Source: Gammaproteobacteria bacterium (GTDB lineage Bacteria > Pseudomonadota > Gammaproteobacteria > Pseudomonadales > Azotimanducaceae). From it: DNA of 40,636 nucleotides. The notes beneath the pieces are model-generated. The model saw only the letters and a program-made list of their open reading frames with translations. It made no database searches and had not been told where the DNA came from. Numbering within the stretch: the first letter of the stretch is position 1; each line of letters begins with the position of its first letter. The position numbers and the translations under genes were made by a program. The stretch is taken from NCBI GenBank assembly GCA_024640825.1, contig JAHEEG010000011.1, positions 9,988-50,623 on the forward strand, given 5' to 3'. This document shows, in pieces, positions 16,208 to 23,438 of this stretch.

Positions 16208-17078
16208 GCGTGTGTCCTCAATCAAGACTGATGATGAAATTCCCCAGCTCGTCCATGTGAGCCCGCTTGCACGTAGCTGAAAGCCCGTGATCTCGATGCC
16301 ACCTTCCCTGAACCCGGAGCCTGTGCCGAAAAGGTTTTTGTAAACTTCGCCAAACACCTCTATCAGTTCTGCTGCAGCGTTCGGAGACAGAGTGCCGCCT
16401 GTCAGTGGCACCTCGACGTCATGCACCTGCATCGCGCCCTTGACCACGCGTGGACCATGCTCCTCCAGCAGTTCCACCAGCCGGCTTTTGGTGGCGCGCA
16501 GGCCCGCGATCTGGCTGCGCAGCTGCCGGTTGAGCTGGGACGGCGTGCGACTCTGGCGCGCCACCATCTGGAAGATGTCTTCCTGGACGCTGTCCCCTCT
16601 TGCCAGCCGCAACGGCGGCATGGGACTGGGCTTCACGGTAGATGTCGCCTTCTTCGATTCCGGGATTGGCACTGCGGTTTTCCAGCGTCCACTTGACCAC
16701 GGTATCGCCGTAGCCGGTGAAGTACTGAATGGACGGTCCGCATAGCACGGTGTCTCCGTTTTCGGTAAGCAGAGAGGTGTTGAAGTCCTCCGTGTAGACG
16801 ATTACTGATGATCCGGATACCCGTTTCACGGTATCGGAGTGGTCCAGATTCATGTTCCAGAATCTGGAGCGCAGGACCTGATAGGTAATTGGGTCGATGT
16901 CCAGATCAAACTCGTCGTGCAGTTGCAGAGACGGGTGTATCTGCAAAACTGGGGAGGGGATATAGGCGTCATTGACGCCGTCCCAGGGTCCCTCCGGCAG
17001 TGACTGCCGATCGACTTCGCGGTTGCGGATGATTCCGTCCGGGGTTCCGGTACCTTCTCTCCCTGTCATCGAACCCAT
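16208..17078 (-). pseudogene. Mosaic remnant of hydantoinase B (HyuB) and hydantoinase A (HyuA) family genes
   Basis: Read on the minus strand, three pieces follow one another. From 17078 to about 16645 there is a HyuB-type N-terminus (I-D-P-I-T-Y-Q-V-L-R-S-R, then G-Y-G-D-T-V and G-I-E-E-G-D-I). It then shifts frame into an internal HyuB piece (E-D-I-F-Q-M-V-A-R-Q-S-R-T-P to about 16433). That joins in frame a piece resembling the C-terminus of HyuA (Q-V-H-D-V-E-V-P-L, then F-G-E-V-Y-K-N-L-F-G and G-I-E-I-T-G-F) ending near 16230. HyuA/HyuB proteins are ATP-dependent hydantoinases, oxoprolinases or ketone carboxylases; each is normally 500-700 residues. The missing catalytic parts make this non-functional. 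A ribosome site (AAAAGGATGG) remains before the ATG at 17069. Assignment rests on recognised motifs and needs a search. Confidence 0.65.
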
Positions 17079-17103
17079 CCTTTTATGTGATACCAGCTAG
17101 TTT

Positions 17104-17126
17104 GGTACCGGCCTTTTTGGTACCGG
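17104..17126. repeat. Short direct repeat GGTACCGG x2
   Basis: GGTACCGG occurs at 17104-17111 and 17119-17126, separated by seven bases (CCTTTTT), between the receptor terminator and the decayed hydantoinase remnant. Each copy contains the palindrome GGTACC. It may be deletion debris or a small operator; nothing more can be said. Confidence 0.4.
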
Positions 17127-17130
17127 AAAG

Positions 17131-17162
17131 AAGCGCCCAGGCGCTATGGTGGCCGGGCGCTT
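17131..17162 (-). terminator. Intrinsic terminator after the large TonB-dependent receptor gene
   Basis: AAGCGCCC (17131-17138) pairs with GGGCGCTT (17155-17162), an 8-bp stem. In the minus-strand transcript it lies 17 bases after the receptor stop and is followed by CTTTCC. The short pyrimidine tail supports termination for the receptor transcript. Confidence 0.5.
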
Positions 17163-17178
17163 TCCGCTGGCCCGTCTC

Positions 17179-19554
17179 CTAGGGTCGGAATGAAACCTCC
17201 ACCCCGTAGGTCCTTGGCGGCCCGTAAGTGGAGAAGCTCCACAGATTAGCCACGCCGAGCCCCGTGGTCCGATATTCCTTGTCGGTGAGGTTTTGGCCAA
17301 ACAGCGAAACCTCCCACACGTCGTCGGCCGACGTATACCGCAGGCTCGCGTTGAGCAGGGTGCGGTCGTCACCCTGGCCCGCAGAAGAATTCAGCGTGTC
17401 ATTGTAGTAGTCGTCGCTGTAAATCACGCCGACGTTGGCACCGATGAGGCTGCCGCTGACCAATGGCCAGACGTAGTCGGCGCGCACGCTGCCCGTCCAT
17501 TTAGGCGCGCGTTTCGGGTCCAGAAACGTGCAGTCGTACAGGTTGAGCACGGGGTCCACCAGCTGGCTGCTCGGCGGTCTTGCGTCAGGATTCCCCAGCG
17601 CGCAGTTGTAAGAATCGTACTCGGAATGCAGATACCCCAGAGTAGCCTGTATCAGCAGTTGATCCGTTATTGACGCGGCGCCTTCCACCTCGACTCCCCA
17701 GACCTTGGACTCGCCGGCGTTGGTCACGCGGCTCTCCTGACCGACCGGCGAGTTTGGCTCCGCAACCACGGAGTCCAGCTGCAGGTCGTCGTACTTGACG
17801 TGGAAGACGGCCAGATTAAAGCGCACCCGCTGATCGAACAGGTCGCTCTTGATGCCTATTTCCCAGGAGTCTGCCGTCTCCTCGTCGAACGGACCGATCG
17901 CCGTGAGCGTTGACGCCTGCTCGTTATAACCGCCGCTCTTGAAACCGGTGGAAAAGCTTAGGTAGGCGAAGATGTCGTCGGTCACCTGGTAGTCGACGCC
18001 CACCCGGTAGGTGATGTCGTCCCAGCTGTTGCTGTCACTGGTGGAGCCCACTTCTCCTGCAACCTCGAGCGGGCGCAGGTCAAAGTCTTTCTCCTCTTCC
18101 GTATAGCGGATGCCAGCGAAGAACCTGAGCTGATCGGAGAACTGATAGCTGGCTTCACCGAACAAGGCCCAGGCGTCGGTTTCCTGGCTGCCATCGGCGG
18201 AAAGGAAGAGGCCGGTGGGAGCAAAGAAGGGGTGCGCCGGACCAAGGCTGGTATAGTTGTAGTAGTCGAGCTTATTGTGCTGATAGTAACCGCCAACCAC
18301 GTACCTGAAATTTTCGGACACATCCGTGTTGTAGCGTACCTCCTGGCTCCAGGTATCTCGATCCACTGCGCGAGTCGTTGCGTAGATGGGCACCGGCTCG
18401 CCGAGATAATCGTTGTAAAGCTTTGAGTCCACCGACCGATAGCCGGTAATGGACGTCAGCGTGCCGCCGTTTTCAAAGCTGTACTCGGCGTTCAGGTAGG
18501 TGCCCCAGATATCGAAGTCGTGAGAGTTGGTGGGCATGGTGCCCGGGCCGTTTGGCCCGAGGTGGGTGCTCGAGTCGACCAGGTTGATATCGTGGGGGTC
18601 GCCCAGCCGCTGGCCGCCAGGAACGCCGCGTCCCGGATAGGCCGGCAGGGTGCCTGGCGGCAGGCTCAGCGCGGCGTTGGGATCGAAGAAAAGATCGCCA
18701 CCGTAGACACCGTCGCTGGCGATGGTGGTGTTGATCACGGGTGGCGTGTCGCTGCGATCCTTTTCGTACTCCACGGTCAGCAGCGCTTCCAGCCTGTCGT
18801 TGGGTGTGAGCAGAAATTTGCCGCGAACCGCCTGCACGTCGTCGCCGTTGGCGTCGTCGCCGTTGAGCTGATTGTCGAAGTCGCCATCGCTGTTGTTACC
18901 TAGGACCGAGATGCGGGCGGCCAGCAGATCTTCCAGGATAGGAAAGTCCAGCGCTGCGCGTACATCGAAGCGTCCGTGATTGCCTGCCCGCAGCGCCACC
19001 TCGCCGCCCAGCTCGCCGGTTGGCCGCTTGCTGCGCACATTGACCACGCCGCCGATGGTGTTCTTACCGAACAGCGTGCCCTGAGGTCCGCGAAGTATTT
19101 CGATCTGCTCGATGTCGAACATGTCGAGCAGAGAGGTCTGGGCGTGACCGTAGACGAATCCGTCCACCACAATGGCGACCGCCGGGTCGAAACTCGATGG
19201 TATATCTCCCTGGGAAACGCCCCTGATGGCCACGGACGCTGCGCGAAACCCGGGTACCGCCTGGATGGTGACGTTGGGTGAGTAGGCGCCAACGTCCCGC
19301 AGATCCTGAGCGAACATGCGATCGATCTCGGTAGCGTTGAATGCGGTGACGGCTACTGGCGCGGATTGCAGGCTCTCCTCTACCCGCCGCGCTTGTACGA
19401 CTACCTCTTCGATTTTGAGCGCACCTCGCACCGAGTCTTCAGCTGCTGCTGCGAAGGGTGCGGAGACGCCCGTAGTGAGGGCTGCCAATGCCAGCATCAC
19501 GCAGTTCGGTAAGCCTACCCGGCGTCTCTGCACTGTTGATTCGATCACGAGCAT
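17179..19554 (-). CDS. TonB-dependent outer-membrane receptor
   Basis: A 791-residue receptor starting at ATG 19554, chosen because GGGGAG lies just upstream (19558-19563); the open frame to 19683 has no such site. It has a signal peptide (cleavage likely after A-A-A-A near residue 38) and a TonB-box-like I-E-E-V-V-V-Q-A. The plug domain has S-V-A-I-R-G-V-S-Q-G and E-I-L-R-G-P-Q-G-T-L-F-G-K-N-T-I-G-G, and a 22-strand-type barrel ends in V-S-F-R-P. This class (G-K-N-T-x-G-G signature) is abundant in marine gammaproteobacteria and sphingomonads and imports diverse large or hydrophobic substrates. It is divergent from the GAPDH gene; downstream are the hydantoinase remnant, SnoaL and cupin genes. 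Substrate unknown. Confidence 0.93.
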   Translation of the reverse strand: MLVIESTVQRRRVGLPNCVMLALAALTTGVSAPFAAAAEDSVRGALKIEEVVVQARRVEESLQSAPVAVTAFNATEIDRMFAQDLRDVGAYSPNVTIQAVPGFRAASVAIRGVSQGDIPSSFDPAVAIVVDGFVYGHAQTSLLDMFDIEQIEILRGPQGTLFGKNTIGGVVNVRSKRPTGELGGEVALRAGNHGRFDVRAALDFPILEDLLAARISVLGNNSDGDFDNQLNGDDANGDDVQAVRGKFLLTPNDRLEALLTVEYEKDRSDTPPVINTTIASDGVYGGDLFFDPNAALSLPPGTLPAYPGRGVPGGQRLGDPHDINLVDSSTHLGPNGPGTMPTNSHDFDIWGTYLNAEYSFENGGTLTSITGYRSVDSKLYNDYLGEPVPIYATTRAVDRDTWSQEVRYNTDVSENFRYVVGGYYQHNKLDYYNYTSLGPAHPFFAPTGLFLSADGSQETDAWALFGEASYQFSDQLRFFAGIRYTEEEKDFDLRPLEVAGEVGSTSDSNSWDDITYRVGVDYQVTDDIFAYLSFSTGFKSGGYNEQASTLTAIGPFDEETADSWEIGIKSDLFDQRVRFNLAVFHVKYDDLQLDSVVAEPNSPVGQESRVTNAGESKVWGVEVEGAASITDQLLIQATLGYLHSEYDSYNCALGNPDARPPSSQLVDPVLNLYDCTFLDPKRAPKWTGSVRADYVWPLVSGSLIGANVGVIYSDDYYNDTLNSSAGQGDDRTLLNASLRYTSADDVWEVSLFGQNLTDKEYRTTGLGVANLWSFSTYGPPRTYGVEVSFRP

Positions 19555-19705
19555 TTTCTCCCCGGTTGTTCTGCTGTCGTGCCAGGCGTGAGCCCGTTGC
19601 CGCGGAATGTTAACGTAAAGCCCGGACCGCACCCAGCTGTGCTGAACGGTTGCCACGCTGCCCCCACGGGTCGCGTGATTCATTCATTAAATGTAGGGAA
19701 GCTTT

Positions 19706-20752
19706 ATGCCAGCACCGCGTATTGCCATCAACGGGTTTGGCCGGATCGGTCGGACCGTAACGAGAATTGCCAAGCTGCGCGGCCACTACGACGTGGTCGC
19801 TGTGAACGATCTGGCCAGCCCCGAGCATCTGGCCTACGCGTTCAAGTACGACAGCATTCACGGTATGTACCCCGGTTCGGTAGAGCAGCACGGAGAAACC
19901 CTGGAAGTTGATGGCGATCCTTTCGTGGTGCTTTCCGAGAAGGACCCGGCCAGGCTGCCCTGGAAGGCGCTGAAGATCGACTACGTGGTGGAGAGCAGCG
20001 GACAGTTTCGACGCCTCGAGCAGCTTCAGTGGCATCTGGATGCCGGCGCCCGGCGGGTCCTGATCACGGTTCCCACTCGCGACCCCCTGGATGCGACGCT
20101 GGTGATGGGTGTCAACGATCACGTCGTCAGCGCGGAAACCACCATCGTCAGCAACGCCAGCTGCACCACCAACTGCGCCGCGCCGCTGGCCAAGGTGCTG
20201 CACGAGGCTTTTGGGATCTCCCACGGTCTGCTGACCACAATACATGCCTACACGTCGGATCAGCGCCTGATCGACGCGCCCCACAGCGATCTGCGCCGCT
20301 CCCGCAACGCGGCGACAAACATCGTGCCGACCTCCACAGGTGCGGCAAGAGCCATCGGAATCGTGCTGCCTGAGCTGCAGGGGCGGCTGGACGGTTTGGC
20401 CATGCGGGTGCCCGTTCCGGACGGCAGCCTGGTCGACCTTACCGTTGAGCTGCAACGGGACGTCACCGCTGAGGCGGTGAATGAAGCGATGCGCGCGGCA
20501 GCAGAAGGTCCGCTCAAGGGCATACTGCAATACTGCACCGACTCAATCGTATCATCGGACATCATCGGCAACAGCCATTCCAGCGTTTTCGATGCGCAAC
20601 TTACCCAGGTCATGCAGGAGCGGATGGTCAAGGTGATCAGCTGGTACGACAACGAGTGGGGATACAGCACCCGCATGGAAGAGCTTATCGGGAGATTCGC
20701 CGAAATGGATGGGTTGCGGCTGACCCAAGCATCAGGATCAGAAGCGGACTGA
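19706..20752 (+). CDS. gap: Type I glyceraldehyde-3-phosphate dehydrogenase
   Basis: A 348-residue NAD-dependent GAPDH of normal length. It has the Rossmann motif I-N-G-F-G-R-I-G-R at 8-16, the N-D-L-A segment with Asp35 favouring NAD, the catalytic S-C-T-T-N-C with Cys153, and His180 in T-T-I-H-A-Y. It also has P-T-S-T-G-A-A and the C-terminal W-Y-D-N-E-W-G-Y. It oxidises glyceraldehyde-3-phosphate to 1,3-bisphosphoglycerate in the cytoplasm. AGGGAAG sits just before ATG 19706. Unlike many genomes, no phosphoglycerate kinase or transketolase gene is next to it. Immediately after its stop is a 14-bp tandem repeat. An erythrose-4-phosphate dehydrogenase (Epd) role is possible but less likely. 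Confidence 0.93.
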   Translation: MPAPRIAINGFGRIGRTVTRIAKLRGHYDVVAVNDLASPEHLAYAFKYDSIHGMYPGSVEQHGETLEVDGDPFVVLSEKDPARLPWKALKIDYVVESSGQFRRLEQLQWHLDAGARRVLITVPTRDPLDATLVMGVNDHVVSAETTIVSNASCTTNCAAPLAKVLHEAFGISHGLLTTIHAYTSDQRLIDAPHSDLRRSRNAATNIVPTSTGAARAIGIVLPELQGRLDGLAMRVPVPDGSLVDLTVELQRDVTAEAVNEAMRAAAEGPLKGILQYCTDSIVSSDIIGNSHSSVFDAQLTQVMQERMVKVISWYDNEWGYSTRMEELIGRFAEMDGLRLTQASGSEAD

Positions 20753-20808
20753 GTCTCACAGACTGGGTCTCACAGACTGGGTCTCACAGACTGGGTCTCA
20801 CAGACTGA
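20753..20808 (+). repeat. 4 x 14-bp tandem repeat with internal inverted symmetry
   Basis: Four copies of GTCTCACAGACTGG (the last ends GA) start at the first base after the GAPDH stop, at 20753, 20767, 20781 and 20795. Each unit contains GTCT-CAC-AGAC, so every copy can form a small hairpin, and AGAC-TGG-GTCT bridges neighbouring copies. No T-tract follows. Replication slippage explains the expansion; a role in mRNA 3' ends is possible. Confidence 0.9.
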
Positions 20809-20845
20809 GCCCGTACCCCAAATTTGTGTCCAGAGATCATTGGCC

Positions 20846-21097
20846 ATGACCATCGAACGCAAGTCGCACTCGCCGTTCTTCAGTCACGCGGAAGAGAAAG
20901 GCGTCAGCCCCGTCGAGCATTTGGACAGCTATCTTCTGGCCTACGAGGATGTTGACTTCCTGCTCCAGGACTAGCTGAGACCAGTGCGGCTGCAGCTGGA
21001 GTTTCTCAAGCCCGAACTCATTCAGCGGCAGCTGCAGATTCATTCCACCGTTGTCATATTCGGCAGCGCGAGGGCTCAGGCAGGCGGTGAGAATTAA
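20846..21097 (+). pseudogene. LOG-family (TIGR00730-like) nucleotide-binding protein remnant
   Basis: Read from ATG 20846, the frame gives L-L-A-Y-E-D-V-D-F-L-L-Q-D, hits TAG at 20972-20974, then continues in the same frame as L-R-P-V-R-L-Q-L-E-F-L-K-P-E-L-I and ...T-V-V-I-F-G-S-A-R-A before TAA at 21095. This is the N-terminus of a LOG-family Rossmann protein, where D-E-L-R-P-V-R-L-Q is expected, so TAG replaces a GAG codon. The remaining two-thirds, including the P-G-G-x-G-T-x-x-E motif, is missing. A faint continuation in the same frame (V-R-E-L-A-R-L-I) reaches about 21140. LOG proteins are cytokinin-riboside phosphoribohydrolase-like enzymes. This copy is dead. Confidence 0.72.
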
Positions 21098-21302
21098 GCC
21101 AATGTCAGAGAGCTTGCGAGGTTGATCACGTCAGATGAGCTGAATCCCCGGACCCGACCCGCAGCCGCGCCGCGAACGGTTCCAGGTTCCTGCGCTGGGC
21201 GGGCTCGAGTCTCTGGTGAGTGTGGATTCAGACCGGTCATACCCTATCATGGCAGCACCCATTGACGGAGCGCCGGCGTGAGGTAGCAAATGGAGGAGGG
21301 CA
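21098..21302. other. Intergenic stretch without a supported gene
   Basis: About 200 bases between the LOG remnant and the Tat-exported SnoaL gene. Both strands have only short frames. The upstream part carries a faint LOG-like trace; the downstream part contains the GGAGGAGGG ribosome site of the next gene. A promoter for that gene is expected here, but I cannot identify one. Confidence 0.5.
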
Positions 21303-21923
21303 ATGGATGTCAATCAAGCAAAGAATGGGACGAGGGTTTCGCGTCGTCATCTGTTAGTCGGTTTTGGAACGGTAGCGGGGGCTGCGGCAGTGAGCGCGGC
21401 CCCGATAATGTCAGTAGGAGGATCTATGGGTGATGGAAATCGGGCCCGCGTGGACGAATGGCTTGCCAAAGAGGAAATTGCTGAGCTTCGGCGGCTGTAT
21501 GGCCGGGCAACGGATCTGATCGGGTTGGATACCGAGGCGTCCGTCGAGGAAGGGCGCAAGATCTACCATCGGGTCTTTACCCCCGATGCCAAGATCGGCG
21601 CGACGGGTCAGCCGGGCGTGACTGGCCCGGATGCCTGGGTGAAGGTTGTCAGCGATGCACTCCGGCCGTATCAGGACACTCAGCATCTCCTGGGTACGCA
21701 GCTGGTTGAAATTGTTCAGATGCCCGATGAGCAGGGGGCCGGCGGCGAAGCAACCATGACCAGCTATTTGCAGGCCTGGCACGCCAAGGCCGATGGCGAG
21801 CTGTGGATCTTCATTGGCACCTACTACGACAAGGTGAGGCATACGCCCGGAGTGGGTTGGCAGGTTTACGACATGGCGTTGGATCAGGTTTCAGGTGAGA
21901 CTCGAAAGCTAGGTGCGGTGTAG
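21303..21923 (+). CDS. Tat-exported SnoaL-like (NTF2-fold) protein
   Basis: A 206-residue protein with an N-terminal twin-arginine signal: V-S-R-R-H-L-L-V-G-F, a weakly hydrophobic Ala/Gly-rich stretch, and A-P near residue 33. The mature part begins a helix with E-E-I-A-E-L-R-R-L-Y-G-R-A-T-D, then V-F-T-P-D-A-K-I, and later T-S-Y-L-Q-A-W-H, typical of SnoaL-like NTF2-fold proteins. Export by Tat suggests folding or cofactor binding before export to the periplasm. ATG 21303 is preceded by GGAGGAGGG. It resembles other exported NTF2-like proteins in aromatic- or steroid-degrading bacteria, but its substrate is unknown. No partner gene is adjacent. Confidence 0.82.
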   Translation: MDVNQAKNGTRVSRRHLLVGFGTVAGAAAVSAAPIMSVGGSMGDGNRARVDEWLAKEEIAELRRLYGRATDLIGLDTEASVEEGRKIYHRVFTPDAKIGATGQPGVTGPDAWVKVVSDALRPYQDTQHLLGTQLVEIVQMPDEQGAGGEATMTSYLQAWHAKADGELWIFIGTYYDKVRHTPGVGWQVYDMALDQVSGETRKLGAV

Positions 21924-22092
21924 CCGCGCCTCTCGGATGGTACGAAGGTGAAGGCGGCGAGCGCTGAGCATTGATCGCGATCCGTGGTCGTCTGAACGCT
22001 TCGGGTGGCGCGGAATACGGCTTGTATTTTGTGGGGTAATGACATACCTTAGCGCCACGATCTATGTTTTGGCCTGCCTTTCAACTACCCGC

Positions 22093-22104
22093 CCCGTTAA
22101 CGGG
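22093..22104 (+). promoter_or_regulatory. Perfect palindrome in the cold-shock gene leader
   Basis: CCCGTTAACGGG, 12 bp, lies about 85 bases before the csp ATG. It could be an operator or an mRNA hairpin in the leader. CspA-family leaders are often structured and temperature-responsive; that this one is so is an inference. Confidence 0.35.
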
Positions 22105-22187
22105 CGTTCGTTCCAAGTCGTCCACTACACCCAGATTGTTCGTTGTCGCGTACGATTCGCGCGTCTGTTTGTTTTTGGAGGTCAATT

Positions 22188-22391
22188 ATGACTGTAGGAA
22201 CGGTAAAGTGGTTTAACCCTGCAAAGGGTTTCGGTTTTATTCAGCCTGATAACGGCGAGAAGGACGTGTTTGTCCACATCAGCGCCGTAGAGAAAGCGGG
22301 TCTTGGTGTCCTCAACGAAGGCCAGCGCGTAGAGTTCGACGTGGTCAGCGAGCGCGGCAAGACCGCCGCCGGTAACCTGAAATCTGCCTGA
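22188..22391 (+). CDS. Cold-shock protein, CspA family
   Basis: A 67-residue single cold-shock domain starting at ATG 22188, set by TTGGAGG at 22174-22180. It opens M-T-V-G-T-V-K-W-F-N. RNP1 is K-G-F-G-F-I near residue 14 and RNP2 is V-F-V-H-I-S near 29. It binds single-stranded RNA and DNA and melts mRNA structure at low temperature or during stress. A 264-bp gap precedes it, consistent with a long 5' leader like those of cspA genes, and a GC-rich hairpin follows. Confidence 0.95.
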   Translation: MTVGTVKWFNPAKGFGFIQPDNGEKDVFVHISAVEKAGLGVLNEGQRVEFDVVSERGKTAAGNLKSA

Positions 22392-22430
22392 TTCGGGCTG
22401 CCCTCGACCCGATCTCTATCTCGATATGCG

Positions 22431-22451
22431 GGGCGGTCTTTACGGCCGCCC
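22431..22451 (+). terminator. Terminator-like hairpin after the cold-shock gene
   Basis: GGGCGGTC (22431-22438) pairs with GGCCGCCC (22444-22451) through an 8-bp stem with one G-T pair and the loop TTTAC. A T-run comes only about 20 bases later, so termination may be partial. Confidence 0.5.
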
Positions 22452-22542
22452 TCGCCGCTTGCCCTAGTATTTTCCTTCGACCTGCCGCCCGGGCTGAGCT
22501 TACATACCATTTGCGTGGTGGCAACGAAGGCCAAGGATTCTT

Positions 22543-22749
22543 ATGAGCAAGAACCGACATACGTTTGCCAAGCGTCAGCGTGAAATCGAAAAGAAGCGCA
22601 AGGCGGAAGAGAAGCGGGAAAAACGTCGCGGCAAAAACCTGGACGCGGAAGACATGCCGGAAGCTTCTAACGATGTCGAGCAGGCACCAGCTGCGCAGGA
22701 AGATGTCGTTATCTCGATTACCAGGACGGCGCTCAAGACGGACAGCTGA
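22543..22749 (+). CDS. Small highly charged (Lys/Arg/Glu-rich) protein of unknown function
   Basis: A 68-residue protein whose first 35 residues are almost entirely Lys, Arg and Glu (K-R-Q-R-E-I-E-K-K-R-K), predicted as one charged helix, followed by an acidic tail and a short V-V-I-S-I-T-R-T strand. AAGGA precedes ATG 22543. Similar small basic proteins occur near cold-shock genes in gammaproteobacteria, and an RNA- or ribosome-associated role is plausible but not shown. It lies about 150 bp after the cold-shock gene, beyond a hairpin. Confidence 0.68.
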   Translation: MSKNRHTFAKRQREIEKKRKAEEKREKRRGKNLDAEDMPEASNDVEQAPAAQEDVVISITRTALKTDS

Positions 22750-22752
22750 ACC

Positions 22753-22772
22753 GCCGCCCGACGATCGGCGGC
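22753..22772. terminator. Hairpin between convergent small-protein and macrodomain genes
   Basis: GCCGCC (22753-22758) pairs with GGCGGC (22767-22772) in a 6-bp stem with an 8-nt loop, three bases after the small-protein stop. No T-tract. Probable shared transcription end between the plus-strand gene and the minus-strand macrodomain gene. Confidence 0.38.
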
Positions 22773-22850
22773 CCAGCGCCTTGAGCGGCCCCGCGCGTTG
22801 ATCAGTAGCGCCCTTTGTCTGCCGCTGAAGCGGAAGCTGCCCCGCGATCC

Positions 22851-23396
22851 TCATTGGTTTAGTAACGCCTCTAGAACCTGCTCATGAAGAGCCAGGTCGT
22901 CTTCCGTGAAGAGCACGAACCTTATGTGTTTTACCCAGCGCAGATGGTCTGCGACATCGAGCAGGGTAAGAAAAGCCACGCGGGCGGCCGGTGCCACCGG
23001 ATACCCGAAGACCCCCGTGGAGATAGCGGGAAATGCCACGGACGAAAGCTTTTTGTCATCAGCGAGCTGAAGTGCCTGGCGATAGCACGAGGCGAGCAAC
23101 TGATCGGACGGTTCGTCCTGGCCGTAGACGGGCCCCAGGCAGTGAATGACATATTCATTGGGCAGTCTGTGCGCGTTAGTGATGACCGCTTCACCCGGCG
23201 CGATGGGTGCGAGGCCCCGGCATTCTTCTTCGAGACCCGGCCCCGCTGCTCTGTGGATAGCTCCGGCTACGCCGCTGCCTGGCAGAAGTGACGCGTTTGC
23301 GGCGTTCACCACGGCGTCCATGTCTGGCTGGTTGGCGATGTTGCCTCGAACCAGTTCCACCTTCAGACGGCCTGAGTTCGTTTTTACAGTTGTCAC
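22851..23396 (-). CDS. Macrodomain protein (ADP-ribose binding / O-acetyl-ADP-ribose deacetylase-like)
   Basis: A 181-residue single macrodomain. It shows V-V-N-A-A-N-A-S-L-L-P-G-S-G-V-A-G-A-I-H-R-A-A-G, the ribose-binding loop, and later A-F-P-A-I-S-T-G-V-F-G-Y-P, the phosphate-binding loop, both hallmarks of MacroD-type enzymes. These remove ADP-ribose from proteins or deacetylate O-acetyl-ADP-ribose. The adenine-contacting Asp usually found in G-D-I-T is Asn19 here (R-G-N-I-A). The gene converges on the small Lys-rich gene. An RNA 2'-phosphate or DNA-linked ADP-ribose substrate cannot be excluded. Confidence 0.92.
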   Translation of the reverse strand: MTTVKTNSGRLKVELVRGNIANQPDMDAVVNAANASLLPGSGVAGAIHRAAGPGLEEECRGLAPIAPGEAVITNAHRLPNEYVIHCLGPVYGQDEPSDQLLASCYRQALQLADDKKLSSVAFPAISTGVFGYPVAPAARVAFLTLLDVADHLRWVKHIRFVLFTEDDLALHEQVLEALLNQ

Positions 23397-23438
23397 CGAA
23401 TGCGCCCCTGAACTTTCTGCAGCCTGGATTCCGTGCTC

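Noticed and set aside
16208-16672. SnoaL gene starting at 16672 as a longer fusion protein
   Set aside because: The upstream half consists of broken hydantoinase-family pieces and a GTG with GAGG spacing exists at 16207; a 341-residue real protein seems unlikely.
17104-17126. GGTACCGG repeat as a transposon end or attachment site
   Set aside because: Only eight bases, no integrase or transposase nearby and no flanking target duplication.
19610-20530. Minus-strand open frame opposite GAPDH
   Set aside because: GAPDH on the plus strand has every family motif; the antisense frame has no recognisable domain.
20753-20808. Tandem repeat as a CRISPR array
   Set aside because: Units are 14 bp and directly abutting with no spacers, and no cas gene is present.
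20972-20974. TAG in the LOG-like frame as a recoded codon (pyrrolysine-like)
   Set aside because: The gene is also truncated at its 3' end and ends at a TAA soon after, so decay explains it better than recoding.
21125-21230. Short minus-strand frame reading like R-L-E-P-A-Q-R-R-N-L-E-P-F
   Set aside because: Only about 33 codons, no start with a ribosome site, no recognised family; probably chance.
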